From the NCBI GenBank assembly GCA_963716135.1, contig OY970289.1:682001-746000 (forward strand): a stretch of DNA of 64,000 nucleotides. Direction: 5' to 3'. Of this stretch, positions 29,424-38,310 are shown one piece after another (positions within the stretch are counted from its first letter, which is position 1; every line of letters starts with the position of its first letter). This stretch comes from CAVRAW01 sp963716135 (lineage in GTDB: Bacteria > Planctomycetota > Planctomycetia > Pirellulales > JADZDJ01). The position numbers and the translations under genes were made by a program. A model generated the notes under the pieces. It was given only the letters and a program-made list of their open reading frames with translations, did no database searches and was not told where the DNA came from.

Positions 29424-31472
29424 ATGGCAGAACTTACCCCAGCACCTTTTGCCGATCTCGTGACTCGGCTGTACGAAGAGCCCAAGGCACAGGACAGTTT
29501 ATTTGTCCTGCCACGCCGAAAGTGGTACGTCCCCGAGCCTGTAGGGCGAGATCTTACAGTCCGTTTTCACGGCAAAGTCGCTGGGAACGCCTCCGGCCCC
29601 GCCGCCGGTCCGCACACGCAGATGGCTCAGAATATTTTGCTGAGCTACGTGGCCGGGGCGCGAATTCTGGAGCTGAAAACGGTGCAAGTGAACGACCGGC
29701 TCACCATCGGCCGCCCCTGCATCGACATGACCAACGTCGGCTACAACATCGAGTGGTCGCAGGAACTGCTTGTGCCCGATTCCCTGCGCGAATACGTGGC
29801 CGGCGCGATGCTGATCGAAATGTTCCGCCGCGACCCGGCCTTCTGCGGCGATTCGCTCCTGGGCCCCTCCGGCGAAGCCATCTTGGACCTCAGCGTCGGG
29901 TACGATCTGGCCGGCATCAAAAGCGAAAAGGTCCAAAAATTCCTCGACGGCATGCGCGACGCCAGCGCTGAAGTGGAAAAACTTCGCGCCGAAATCCCAA
30001 CGCGCTATAAAGTCGCACGCGATCTCAAATATCCCACGCATCTGTCGAGCACACTCACCCTCTCCACCTTCCACGGCTGCCCGGCGGATGAAATCGAGCG
30101 GATTTGCGAGTTCCTGCTCATCGAGCGCGATCTCGACGTGATCGTAAAAATGAATCCGCCGATGCTCGGCAAGGAGCGGCTGGAACACTTGCTGCACGAC
30201 GAACTCGGCTACAAGGAATTGACCGTCAATCCCACAGCCTACACTTCCGGGCTGCAGTACGACGAAGCCGTCGGCCTGACCGATCGGATGATGAAACTCG
30301 CCGCCAGCCGCAACCGCCGCTTCGGCCTGAAATTCTCCAACACGCTGGAAGTGTTGAACCACCGCACCTTTTTCACCCCCGACAACAAGGTGCAGTATCT
30401 GTCCGGTCAGCCGCTTTACGTGATCACGCTCACGCTCACCGACGTCTTCCGGCAATCAGTCGGCCCGCACGTGCCCATCAGCTACAGCGCCGGCATCGAT
30501 CAGGCCAATTTTCCGCACGCCATCGCCAGCGGCTTCGTGCCTGTCACGGTAAGCAGCGATCTGTTGCGTCCCGGGGGCTACGGCCGCATTTCCACCTATT
30601 TGAAAGCGCTCGACCAGTCGATGCAAAAAGTCGGCGCCAAAAACGTCAACGACTACATCATAAAAGTGTTCGGGCAGGTAGGCGTCGCCGAAGAAAAGGC
30701 CGCCAGCGATCCGCATGACAAATCGCCCGAGGCCGCGGTCCGCTGGGCCAGCCTGCTGAACAACACCATCGCCGCCGAAAAGGCCCGCAAAGACCCGCGC
30801 TACCGCGCCGAGAAAAACCGCAAGGAGCCGACGCGCATCGATTCGCACCTGGTCACCTTCGATTGCATCACCTGCGACAAGTGCCTGCCGGTCTGCCCCA
30901 ACGCCGCCAACTTCACCTATCCCACGCCGGTCGTGGCGTTCGACTATCAAGATCTCGTCGTCGATTCCAAAGGCGCCATGCGCAACGGCGAAACGAAGCA
31001 CTTTGAGATCACCGAAAAAACACAAATCGCCTGCTACTCCGATTTCTGCAACGAGTGCGGCAACTGCGACACCTTCTGCCCCGAGTACGGCGGCCCGTAC
31101 ATCAAGAAGCCCACGTTCTACGGCAGCGCGAAAACTTGGAAAGAAGCCGCCCCGCGTGACGGCTTTTACCTCGAGTGCGACAAAAGCACCGCCCGTATCC
31201 ACGGCCGCATGAAGGGGTTGGAATACGAACTGGTCAGCCGCCGCGACTCCGGCGAATACGATTACCGCGACGCCGCCGTCGAAGCCACTTTCCGCGCCGC
31301 CGACCATTCCTTGGTGCGCGTCAAACCGCTGGGTAAACTTACCGGTGAATATTCCGCCGACCTGGGCGTGTATCACACGCTGCGCCATTTATTGACGGGC
31401 GTGCTGGATCGGCAATTCGTAAATCAGGTGAATTCCGCCGCCGGTTGCGAAGCGTATCTCGGCATCGCTTGA
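29424..31472 (+). CDS. ygfK: YgfK-like iron-sulfur oxidoreductase, short form
   Basis: It begins MAELTPAPFADLVTRLYEE and carries PAAGPHTQMAQNILLSYVAG, ELKTVQVNDRLTI, STFHGCPADEIERICEFL and YSAGIDQANFPHA, the dihydropyrimidine-dehydrogenase-like TIM barrel of YgfK. The C-terminal third has ferredoxin cysteines FDCITCDKCLPVCPNAANF and FCNECGNCDTFCPEYGG. The total is 682 residues, against about 1,000 for E. coli YgfK, whose GltD-like FAD/NAD part is not present here. In purine loci YgfK is thought to act with XdhD and SsnA as a reductase. It is divergent from xdhD with only a short shared promoter region. Confidence 0.88.
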   Translation: MAELTPAPFADLVTRLYEEPKAQDSLFVLPRRKWYVPEPVGRDLTVRFHGKVAGNASGPAAGPHTQMAQNILLSYVAGARILELKTVQVNDRLTIGRPCIDMTNVGYNIEWSQELLVPDSLREYVAGAMLIEMFRRDPAFCGDSLLGPSGEAILDLSVGYDLAGIKSEKVQKFLDGMRDASAEVEKLRAEIPTRYKVARDLKYPTHLSSTLTLSTFHGCPADEIERICEFLLIERDLDVIVKMNPPMLGKERLEHLLHDELGYKELTVNPTAYTSGLQYDEAVGLTDRMMKLAASRNRRFGLKFSNTLEVLNHRTFFTPDNKVQYLSGQPLYVITLTLTDVFRQSVGPHVPISYSAGIDQANFPHAIASGFVPVTVSSDLLRPGGYGRISTYLKALDQSMQKVGAKNVNDYIIKVFGQVGVAEEKAASDPHDKSPEAAVRWASLLNNTIAAEKARKDPRYRAEKNRKEPTRIDSHLVTFDCITCDKCLPVCPNAANFTYPTPVVAFDYQDLVVDSKGAMRNGETKHFEITEKTQIACYSDFCNECGNCDTFCPEYGGPYIKKPTFYGSAKTWKEAAPRDGFYLECDKSTARIHGRMKGLEYELVSRRDSGEYDYRDAAVEATFRAADHSLVRVKPLGKLTGEYSADLGVYHTLRHLLTGVLDRQFVNQVNSAAGCEAYLGIA

Positions 31473-31481
31473 CCATTTAGC

Positions 31482-31499
31482 CGCTGGGCTTGCCCAGCG
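31482..31499. repeat. Perfect palindrome between ygfK and purU
   Basis: CGCTGGGC and GCCCAGCG pair with a 2-nt loop, 9 bp after the ygfK stop. It has the same CTGGGCTTGCCCAG core as the REP-like hairpins elsewhere. It could attenuate read-through into purU. Confidence 0.55.
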
Positions 31500-31524
31500 C
31501 AAATCGGCGACTTACGCTTCCTTC

Positions 31525-32382
31525 ATGCAAGTCACCATCACCGCCGTCGGACCCGATCATCGCGGTCTTTGCGATCCGATCATCCATTATGTGACCGGCC
31601 AAGGGGCGAACATCTCCGAAATCCAGATGTACGACCACGACGAGGCGGCGCTGTTCGCCATGTTCTGCCGCGTCGAACTGGAATCGAAGCACTACGGCGG
31701 CCTGAAACCCGCGATGCACGAAATCGGCAAGCAAAACGGCCTATCGATCCGCGTTTGGTCCCCGGAAGCGCGCCGCACGAAACCACGCCTGGCGATCTGC
31801 ACTACCTATCGCCCGGAGCCGGCGCTGGCGCTATTGCGCGCCATGCGCGACGGCCAGGTGCCCGCCGAAGCCGCCGTGATGATCGGCAACCGTCCCACGT
31901 GCCGCAATGTGGCCGAACAATTCGGCATCAAGTGGGAAATGATCGGCGACGCCAACGGCAATCCCGACGATGAGAAATTAACCTCGCTGTGCGATGAGCA
32001 CGACGTCGATTACCTCGTGCTGGCCCGCTACATGCGCATCCTCTCGCCGGAGGCCTGCTGGAAATACGCCGGCGGCCGCATCATCAACCTGCACCACGGC
32101 CTGCTGCCCAGCTTCCCCGGCATCCATCCGTACAACGAAGCCTATGCCAGCCGCATGCTCACGTATGGGGCCACCTGCCATTTCATCGTGCCCGATCTCG
32201 ACGCCGGAAATCAGATCATCTACCAATCCACCTTCACCGTGCCGCCGGGCATGAAGCTGGATGAAATCATCCGCCGCGGCCAGGAAGACAACGAGCCCCA
32301 CTGCCTGGTCGAAGGCGTCCGCCGTGTCGTGACCCGCGAAGTGCAATTGCACTTCCACCGCGTGGTAGCAAGAAAGCAGTGA
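31525..32382 (+). CDS. purU: Formyltetrahydrofolate deformylase
   Basis: An N-terminal ACT domain (TITAVGPDHRGLCDPIIHYV) and a C-terminal formyl-transferase domain with NLHHGLLPSFPGIHPYNEAY (catalytic His and nearby Asn) and a GATCHFIVPDLDAGNQIIYQ block. The length of 285 residues is normal. It hydrolyses 10-formyl-THF to formate and THF. Purine breakdown delivers formyl/formimino groups to THF, so its place 52 bp after ygfK suggests it disposes of that carbon; co-transcription is likely. The ATG at 31525 is well placed after the palindrome. Confidence 0.93.
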   Translation: MQVTITAVGPDHRGLCDPIIHYVTGQGANISEIQMYDHDEAALFAMFCRVELESKHYGGLKPAMHEIGKQNGLSIRVWSPEARRTKPRLAICTTYRPEPALALLRAMRDGQVPAEAAVMIGNRPTCRNVAEQFGIKWEMIGDANGNPDDEKLTSLCDEHDVDYLVLARYMRILSPEACWKYAGGRIINLHHGLLPSFPGIHPYNEAYASRMLTYGATCHFIVPDLDAGNQIIYQSTFTVPPGMKLDEIIRRGQEDNEPHCLVEGVRRVVTREVQLHFHRVVARKQ

Positions 32383-32710
32383 CCGGCGTGCTGCGATGAT
32401 GCGAGTCGCGAATCGATCTAGTATCTGTTCCAGAGCGATGCTAGTCTGCAAGGAGCGACGCATTTGACCGCCACACTCTCTTTCCACGATCAATCCAGTG
32501 GCCCAGGTTTCTAACGTCAACCCGATTACCGAGCACAGCCGATTTCTGGTGCTCTACGTCAGCAATAGCGGCGGCATGCCGCGCGGCTAATCTCATGCTC
32601 GTCGGGCCGCTTTGCGGTCGCGGTCTTTCGGCGGTGCTTGCTGCGCTGCGTGCTGCGCCGCCCTGCGGAACTTCGAAGGTCACCCATTCAATCAGCCTCT
32701 CAGCGCACAC
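32383..32710. other. Gene-free 330-bp gap
   Basis: No credible gene, tRNA or hairpin was found. It contains CTGCGCTGCGTGCTGCGCCGCCCTGC-type low-complexity DNA at about 32640-32670 and presumably the promoter of the acyltransferase gene. Confidence 0.5.
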
Positions 32711-33811
32711 ATGTCAACTCTCTCACTTACTCGCTGGACGACGCTGACCACTGCGGCGAAAGCCAGCGCACGCCTTCCGCTGATCGACGCCCTGCGGGCG
32801 ATCGCCGCCAGCACCATTGCCTGGCATCATTTCGCCCTGTATCTGTGCGCCTTGTCGGCGTCGGCCAGCTTCGGCATGCTCGACTGGCTGCGCGACTACG
32901 GCCGCGCCACTCCCATTTTCTTCGTCGTCGGCGGCTTCGTGATGGCCCAATCCATGTCGCGCCGCGAGTGGAACCTGGCGCAGGTCGGCCGCTTCATCGC
33001 GCATCGTTACTGCCGGCTGGGCTTGCCGTATCTGGCCGCCATCGCACTGGCCATCGCCGCTTGCGCCTTTGCCCGCGGCACCTTGCCCGACGATCTGGTG
33101 GGCGAACCCCCGACCCTCCCGCAGCTCGTGGCGCACTTATTCTTCCTCCAAGACATCCTCGGCTACCCGTCGCTCTCGGCCGGCTTGTGGTTTGTGTGCG
33201 TCATTTTCCAGTTGGGCCTGATCTACGCCGCCATGCTTTGGTTGCGCGATGCGGTTGCCCGCTGGCTGGGCAGGCCCACCCCGGATGAATCCACCGCCGT
33301 GCCGATGCTCGCTGGCTGGGCGCTAGCCATCTCGTCGTTGTTCTACTTCAACGTGCACCTGCGGTTCGATGTTTGGGCGTGGTATTTCTTCTGCCACTTT
33401 TTCCTGGGCGTCATGGTGCACCATGGACTGCGCGACCGAAAATCCGGCCTCGCATTCGGCCTGTACGTCGCGCTGGTGCTGGCCGCCTTGGTCTACGAGT
33501 GGCGATTGCGGCTGGCAACTTCGCTCGTCGCCGGGCTGGTGCTGTTCGCCGGCGGCAAGCTCGGCATCATGAAGCGCTGGCCCTCCAGCCGCGCGGTGCA
33601 ATACCTGGGCCGCACCTCGTACAGTCTCTTTCTCATCCACTTTTCCGTGCTCGTCGTCGTCGCCACGATGTGGGCCCAGCAAGAACGGACGACCCCCTGG
33701 GACGTCCTCACAGTATGCTTCGCCGCCTACGCCGCCAGCCTGGTCGTCGCCGATTTGTTTTATCGGGCAGTCGAAGTGCCCACGGCGCGACTGAGTCGGC
33801 GACTGGCTTGA
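32711..33811 (+). CDS. Acyltransferase 3 family membrane protein
   Basis: A 366-residue integral membrane O-acyltransferase (OafA/NodX-type). It has about ten transmembrane segments, the entry motif LPLIDALRAIAASTIAWHHF with the conserved His, RYCRLGLPYLAAIAL (Arg motif), and the C-terminal YLGRTSYSLFLIHFSVLVVV block. Such enzymes acetylate sugars of surface polysaccharides. MSTLSLTRW at 32711 was chosen as the start; the longer frame has no ribosome site. Immediate downstream genes face the other way. Confidence 0.87.
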   Translation: MSTLSLTRWTTLTTAAKASARLPLIDALRAIAASTIAWHHFALYLCALSASASFGMLDWLRDYGRATPIFFVVGGFVMAQSMSRREWNLAQVGRFIAHRYCRLGLPYLAAIALAIAACAFARGTLPDDLVGEPPTLPQLVAHLFFLQDILGYPSLSAGLWFVCVIFQLGLIYAAMLWLRDAVARWLGRPTPDESTAVPMLAGWALAISSLFYFNVHLRFDVWAWYFFCHFFLGVMVHHGLRDRKSGLAFGLYVALVLAALVYEWRLRLATSLVAGLVLFAGGKLGIMKRWPSSRAVQYLGRTSYSLFLIHFSVLVVVATMWAQQERTTPWDVLTVCFAAYAASLVVADLFYRAVEVPTARLSRRLA

Positions 33812-33815
33812 TCGG

Positions 33816-34319
33816 TTACATCGCCGGTTGCGGCCCGACGCGGAATTTTTTCAGCGCCAAGATGCCCCACGCCACGAAGACCACCAGCGCAACTGCCTGC
33901 GCAATCTGAAACGGCGGTTCGTTCTGCATCGGCGCCAACTCATGCAGCGCCGGCACCTTTTGAAACGATTGCACGATCAGCACCACAAAATTCAGATACT
34001 GAGCGACAATCGCGGTCACCACATAAATCCACCGCCATTGGCCGGCCATCTGCTGCGCGTACCGCGCGTAAATCGCTATCGGCAGCACGATCATCGATAC
34101 GATGCCGATGGCAATGCCGGGACTAAATCCGCCCGGCGGAATGCCATACGCCAAAAATCCAAACCCGGTCAGGCTGGTGAGCACGGTCAACGCAAGAAAT
34201 AGCGCGGTCATTCGGTCCAACCGCCGCGCCTTGATCATGCCCACCATCACGACAAATCCCGCGGCGATTCCGATCAAACTGATTACGACGTGAATCAGCG
34301 TAAAGGTGGATAGTGACAT
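33816..34319 (-). CDS. Small membrane protein of unknown function
   Basis: A 167-residue protein with about five transmembrane segments (IHVVISLIGIAAGFVVMVGM, then MTALFLALTVLTSLTGFGFL, a third near 65-85, a fourth near 97-115, and a C-terminal one). The start MSLSTF at 34319 has TGGAG and a 7-nt spacer. It resembles general DoxX-like or DUF-type membrane proteins without a catalytic motif. Its stop lies 5 bp from the acyltransferase stop (convergent). Confidence 0.75.
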   Translation of the reverse strand: MSLSTFTLIHVVISLIGIAAGFVVMVGMIKARRLDRMTALFLALTVLTSLTGFGFLAYGIPPGGFSPGIAIGIVSMIVLPIAIYARYAQQMAGQWRWIYVVTAIVAQYLNFVVLIVQSFQKVPALHELAPMQNEPPFQIAQAVALVVFVAWGILALKKFRVGPQPAM

Positions 34320-34383
34320 TTTCGACTCCATCAAATGTCGAGGTTTGTTACACCCCATTGAGTGTCGGCCCATTCTACTGTGC

Positions 34384-34397
34384 GGGCTTGCCCAGAA
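34384..34397. repeat. REP-like core near the oxidoreductase gene
   Basis: GCGGGCTTGCCCAG is a partial copy of the CTGGGCTTGCCCAG core found as full hairpins at 20433 and 31482. Confidence 0.4.
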
Positions 34398-34451
34398 AAG
34401 CTGCCGATATAATTCGCTGGCTCAACACGTGAAATGCCCCAGGAGGTTTCT

Positions 34452-35444
34452 ATGCCACGCGCAGTACGTTTTCATAAGACCGGCGGCCCCGAAGTTCTGC
34501 AAATCGACAATGTCGAGGTACCCGCACCGAAAGCCGGCGAAGTGCGAATCGCCGTCAAAGCTCTCGGCCTGAACCGCGCCGAAGCCATGTTTCGCTCCGG
34601 ACAATATCTCGAGGATCCCAAACCGCCGGCGCGGCTGGGCTACGAAGCCGCCGGCACCGTGGAATCGGTCGGCCCAGGCGTCACCGATTTCAAACCCGGC
34701 GACGCAGTGAGCACCATCCCCGCCTTTTCGCAGAATCAATATGGCGTCTACGGCGATTTGGTACTCGCCCCGGTGCACGCGGTGGCCAAATATCCATCCT
34801 CGTTGTCGTGGACCGAGGCCACCGCCATCTGGATGCAGTATCTCACGGCCTACGGCGCGCTGGTGGACATCGGCAAACTCGCCGCCGGCGATACGCTGCT
34901 CATTCCCGCCGCGTCGTCGAGCGTCGGCCTGGCCGCGATTCAAATTGCCAATAGCGTCGGCGCCACACCGATTGCCCTGACGCGCAAAAGCAAGAAGCGC
35001 GATGAACTGCTGAAGCTCGGCGCGAAGCATGTCATCGCCACCGAAGAGCAAGACCTCGTCGCCGAAGTGATGAAACTCACCAAGAATAATGGCGCCCGCG
35101 TCGTTTTCGATCCCGTCGGCGGCCCGACCGTCGCCAAGCTGATGGCCGCCATGGCCGACCACGGCATCCTCTTTGAGTACGGCGCGCTCAGCCCCGAACC
35201 CACCGTCGTCGGCCTGTTCGACCTGTTGGGCAAATCCTTGACGATGCGCGGCTACTTGCTGTTCGAAATCGTCGCCGATCTGGAGCGCCTGAAGCGCGGC
35301 AAAAAATTCGTGTTCGACGGCCTCGCCTCCGGCAAACTCAAGCCGGTGATCGCCAAAACATTCTCCTTCGACCAAATCGTCGAAGCCCACCGCTACATGG
35401 AATCGAACCAGCAAATCGGCAAGATCGTTGTCACCGTCGGATGA
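34452..35444 (+). CDS. Quinone-reductase-like (MDR) oxidoreductase
   Basis: Medium-chain dehydrogenase/reductase of about 330 residues. It has an N-terminal GroES-like domain (RAVRFHKTGGPEVLQIDNVE, GYEAAGTVESVGPGV) and a Rossmann domain with a Gly-rich loop AASSSVGLAAIQIANSVGA. Catalytic zinc ligands are not evident, so it groups with zinc-independent quinone oxidoreductases. The ATG at 34452 follows a perfect AGGAGG. The natural substrate is unknown. It is convergent with the next gene and overlaps it by 52 bp. Confidence 0.88.
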   Translation: MPRAVRFHKTGGPEVLQIDNVEVPAPKAGEVRIAVKALGLNRAEAMFRSGQYLEDPKPPARLGYEAAGTVESVGPGVTDFKPGDAVSTIPAFSQNQYGVYGDLVLAPVHAVAKYPSSLSWTEATAIWMQYLTAYGALVDIGKLAAGDTLLIPAASSSVGLAAIQIANSVGATPIALTRKSKKRDELLKLGAKHVIATEEQDLVAEVMKLTKNNGARVVFDPVGGPTVAKLMAAMADHGILFEYGALSPEPTVVGLFDLLGKSLTMRGYLLFEIVADLERLKRGKKFVFDGLASGKLKPVIAKTFSFDQIVEAHRYMESNQQIGKIVVTVG

Positions 35445-35923
35445 GTTGATTTATCCGACAGGCTTGGCCGGCGCCCTAGGCGCAACAGGCCAAACAGCGT
35501 TAGCAGCAGCGCGGCGATAATCGTCACGCCGCAAATTTTTAGCGAGCCAGTGACGATCGCGTTTTCCGTGCCACCCGGCGGCGGAAACTTTTCGTTGGTC
35601 GTCGGCATCAGCGGCGACGATGCACCGACAAACGCCGCCACCACGCCTGCGCCGCCGTTGGTCCACGTGCCGATTTGCAATAGCGCAAACCACAACCACA
35701 AGGCCCATCGGCTCAACGCCAATTCGCGCACTAAGAAGCCGAATGCCACCATCAGCACGCCGTTGGCGGTGAATTCGATGTGCGCCATCACGATGCCGCG
35801 AAACCACGCCACGGCCGACGGCGGAATAAATCCGACGCAGCAGCCGACCAAAATCTGAAACACCCCCAGCACCAACGTCCAACGCCGGATAGTCTCCTTC
35901 AAATTGTCGTCGGCAACGGCCAC
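35393..35923 (-). CDS. Hydroxylaminobenzene-mutase-like membrane protein
   Basis: A 176-residue protein with four hydrophobic segments. LVGCCVGFIPPSAVAWFRGI, HIEFTANGVLMVAFGFLV and LQIGTWTNGGAGVVAAFVGA resemble the HAB/hydroxylaminobenzene mutase family. It could isomerise hydroxylaminoarenes, but related membrane proteins have other or unknown roles. Its 3' end overlaps the oxidoreductase gene by 52 bp on the other strand; the last about 20 residues are the weakest part. Confidence 0.6.
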   Translation of the reverse strand: MAVADDNLKETIRRWTLVLGVFQILVGCCVGFIPPSAVAWFRGIVMAHIEFTANGVLMVAFGFLVRELALSRWALWLWFALLQIGTWTNGGAGVVAAFVGASSPLMPTTNEKFPPPGGTENAIVTGSLKICGVTIIAALLLTLFGLLRLGRRPSLSDKSTHPTVTTILPICWFDSM

Positions 35924-35952
35924 GAAAACCTCCTAACAATCGGCGCCCGCCG

Positions 35953-36921
35953 TTATTTTTGGACCACGTGTTTGCCCAGAAACTCGCGCATCAGCTTGGC
36001 GATTTCATCGCCGTTGGATTCCAGCGCGAAATGCCCGGCGTCGATCAGGTGAAAATCCACCGTTTTCAGATCGCGCTTGTACGGCTCCGCGCCCGCCGGC
36101 GGGAAAATTTTGTCGTTCTTTCCCCACACGATCAGCATCGGCGGCTGATATTTGCGAAAATATTCCTGCCAACTGGGATATAGCGGCGGATTGCTGCCGT
36201 AACTTAGAAACATATCGAGCTGAATTTCGTCGTTCCCTTTCCGATCCAACAAAAACTGATCTTCCGCCGCCCCGTCCGGGCTCACCAGTTCCGGGTTCTT
36301 TACGCCGTCGGTGTACTGCCATTTGGTCGCATCATAAGTGAGCAGCTTGCGCAGGGCATCGCGTTTCTCCTGGCTCTTCGGATCCTTCCAATATTCTTTG
36401 AGCGGCTTCCAAAAGTCATTGTCGAGTCCCTCGTCGTAAGCATTCCCGTTCTGCACGACGATGGCGCTCACCCGATCCGGATGTTTCGCCGCCAGCCGAT
36501 AACCGACCGGCGCACCATAGTCCTGCACGTACAGCGTGTATTTCTTCAGCCCCACCTTGTCGGTGAATTCGTCGATCACTTTCGCCACGTTGTCGAACGT
36601 GTACTCGAACTTGTCGTGCGGCGGCATTGAGCTATGGCCGTAGCCAGGATAATCCGGCGCGATGATGTGATACTTATCGGCCAGCGCAGGAATCAGATTG
36701 CGAAACATCTGCGAACTGGTCGGAAACCCGTGCAACAATAGCAGCGTCGGCGCATCTTTCGGCCCCGCCTCACGGTAAAAGATGTCCAGATCGCCGACCT
36801 TCGCCGTCTTGTAATGCACATCGGTCGATTCTTGCGCCAGCGCCGAATTGATCAGAGTCAGGGTCGATCCCGCGGCGAGCAGAAAAACCGTCAGAAAGAA
36901 CTTCATCGTGCGGCGAATCAT
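35953..36921 (-). CDS. Exported alpha/beta hydrolase (haloalkane-dehalogenase-like)
   Basis: A 322-residue alpha/beta hydrolase. A signal peptide (MKFFLTVFLLAAGSTLTLI, cleaved after ALAQ) precedes it. LLLHGFPTSSQMFRNLIPAL gives the oxyanion region, and YVQDYGAPVGYRLA is the nucleophile elbow with Asp, as in haloalkane dehalogenases and epoxide hydrolases. IVWGKNDKIFP and DAGHFALESN supply the acid and His. The start at 36921 is chosen by GGAG with a 5-nt spacer. Periplasmic location is inferred; the substrate is unknown. Confidence 0.85.
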   Translation of the reverse strand: MIRRTMKFFLTVFLLAAGSTLTLINSALAQESTDVHYKTAKVGDLDIFYREAGPKDAPTLLLLHGFPTSSQMFRNLIPALADKYHIIAPDYPGYGHSSMPPHDKFEYTFDNVAKVIDEFTDKVGLKKYTLYVQDYGAPVGYRLAAKHPDRVSAIVVQNGNAYDEGLDNDFWKPLKEYWKDPKSQEKRDALRKLLTYDATKWQYTDGVKNPELVSPDGAAEDQFLLDRKGNDEIQLDMFLSYGSNPPLYPSWQEYFRKYQPPMLIVWGKNDKIFPPAGAEPYKRDLKTVDFHLIDAGHFALESNGDEIAKLMREFLGKHVVQK

Positions 36922-36962
36922 CGAATCTCCAATCTGAAGTGAAAGCACTTTCCGTTTCGTGG

Positions 36963-37610
36963 TTATATCATGCCCTGCACGGCCTCATCCGTCGTGAGCA
37001 CCGCGTTGGCCAAGTATCCGTAATTGACGAGCGCTGCCTTATAGCCGTCGCCCAGTTGTGGATGCCGCGGAGCAGCCGTTGCATCCTTTACCACCGCGAC
37101 CTCAAAGCCCTGCTCCAGCAATTCGCGCAGATGGCTTTCAACGCACAGGTTCGCCAACATCCCCGCCAGAATAATTTTGTTGATCTGCCGCTTGCGCAAC
37201 TGCAGGACCAGGTCATTCGTTTGCGGCCCCCAAACCTTGTGCGGACTAACAACCACCGTTTTCCCGTCTTCAATAAACGGCTTGTATCGCGGGAGCCAGT
37301 CGGCGCCGGAGCCGGCAAATCCCTCAAGACTTAACGGATCGGGACGAAAGAATTCCTTGTCGTCCAGCATCATCTTCTCTACCGCCCCTCCATACTGCCA
37401 CGCCTGGTCGAAGGGGTAGAGATAATGGGGCGAAATGAAAACTTCATAGCCCCGTTCTTTGGCCGCCGTGAACAGCCGCGCCAGATTCTCGACAGTGTGG
37501 TTCTCTTTAACACTGTCGCCCACCAATTTCCAAGACACCCCCTTTTCACTCAGCACGTCATTCTGCGGGTCGATGACCACCAGCGCAGTATCGCTATTAC
37601 TAAATTTCAT
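36963..37610 (-). CDS. Isochorismatase-family cysteine hydrolase
   Basis: A 215-residue hydrolase with the triad visible: Asp in LVVIDPQNDVL, Lys in VVSPHKVWGPQTNDL and Cys in ILAGMLANLCVESHLREL. Relatives hydrolyse nicotinamide, ureidoacrylate, N-carbamoyl amines or isochorismate. The substrate is not obvious. It is co-oriented with a flavin-type oxidoreductase upstream (13 bp gap), so the two are probably co-transcribed. Confidence 0.88.
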   Translation of the reverse strand: MKFSNSDTALVVIDPQNDVLSEKGVSWKLVGDSVKENHTVENLARLFTAAKERGYEVFISPHYLYPFDQAWQYGGAVEKMMLDDKEFFRPDPLSLEGFAGSGADWLPRYKPFIEDGKTVVVSPHKVWGPQTNDLVLQLRKRQINKIILAGMLANLCVESHLRELLEQGFEVAVVKDATAAPRHPQLGDGYKAALVNYGYLANAVLTTDEAVQGMI

Positions 37611-37622
37611 TGAGATGCCTCG

Positions 37623-38249
37623 TCATTTCTTCTTCCTGCCAGACGATTTCGACCGCAGACTCTTGACTTCCGCCTCCAATTCCGCAATCCGCGCCTCCAG
37701 CTTCTCGATCACCGGGTTGATCTGCCGCAGCGAATACCGCTTGTGAATGTGCTGGTGGCAGTTGATATCTAGCGCCGCCAACGTGAACACAATCGCCCGC
37801 TCCACTTTGCCGGGATAATCGGGATCGGACAGTTTCGCGACCAGTTCCTGGTCGTCCTCCACGACCTTCGCGGTGCCCCACAGCTTGATCCGCGTGCTGG
37901 TGGTGTAATCCATCAAGTAAATGAATGCCTTGGGATTTTCCTGCAAGTTGCCCAGCGTGATGTACTGCTTGTTCCCGCCGAAGTCGGCAAACGCCACCGT
38001 CTTCTCGTCGAGCACCTTCAAAAACCCCGGCGACCCGCCCCGATACTGAATGTACGGCTGCCCGCTGGAATTGGCGGTGCCGAGATAGAACATATCCAAC
38101 CGCGCAATGAATTCCGCCAACTCCGGCTCGATGGTGGTCTGCCATCCGTCGCCAAGTTCGACATTCGCGTAAGCATGGCGCGACCCCTTGGCCTCCTGAA
38201 TGGCCTTCACCGCCGCCGTGAACGCAACATCGCTGGGATAGGCACGCAT
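37623..38249 (-). CDS. Pyridoxamine 5'-phosphate oxidase-family protein
   Basis: A 208-residue split-barrel flavin protein. DMFYLGTANSSGQPYIQYRG, FADFGGNKQYITLGNL and IKLWGTAKVVEDD are hallmark strands. The C-terminus is an added helix, KLEARIAELEAEVKSL, likely a coiled coil, ending in a basic tail. Members bind FMN or F420. The start MRAYPSD at 38249 has AAAGGAG and a good spacer. It is the first gene of the pair with the cysteine hydrolase. Confidence 0.85.
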   Translation of the reverse strand: MRAYPSDVAFTAAVKAIQEAKGSRHAYANVELGDGWQTTIEPELAEFIARLDMFYLGTANSSGQPYIQYRGGSPGFLKVLDEKTVAFADFGGNKQYITLGNLQENPKAFIYLMDYTTSTRIKLWGTAKVVEDDQELVAKLSDPDYPGKVERAIVFTLAALDINCHQHIHKRYSLRQINPVIEKLEARIAELEAEVKSLRSKSSGRKKK

Positions 38250-38310
38250 AGTGGACTCCTTTGAGACCACCATTGTACCGTTGCAGTCCAGTCCCAAACC
38301 TTGATTGCGC

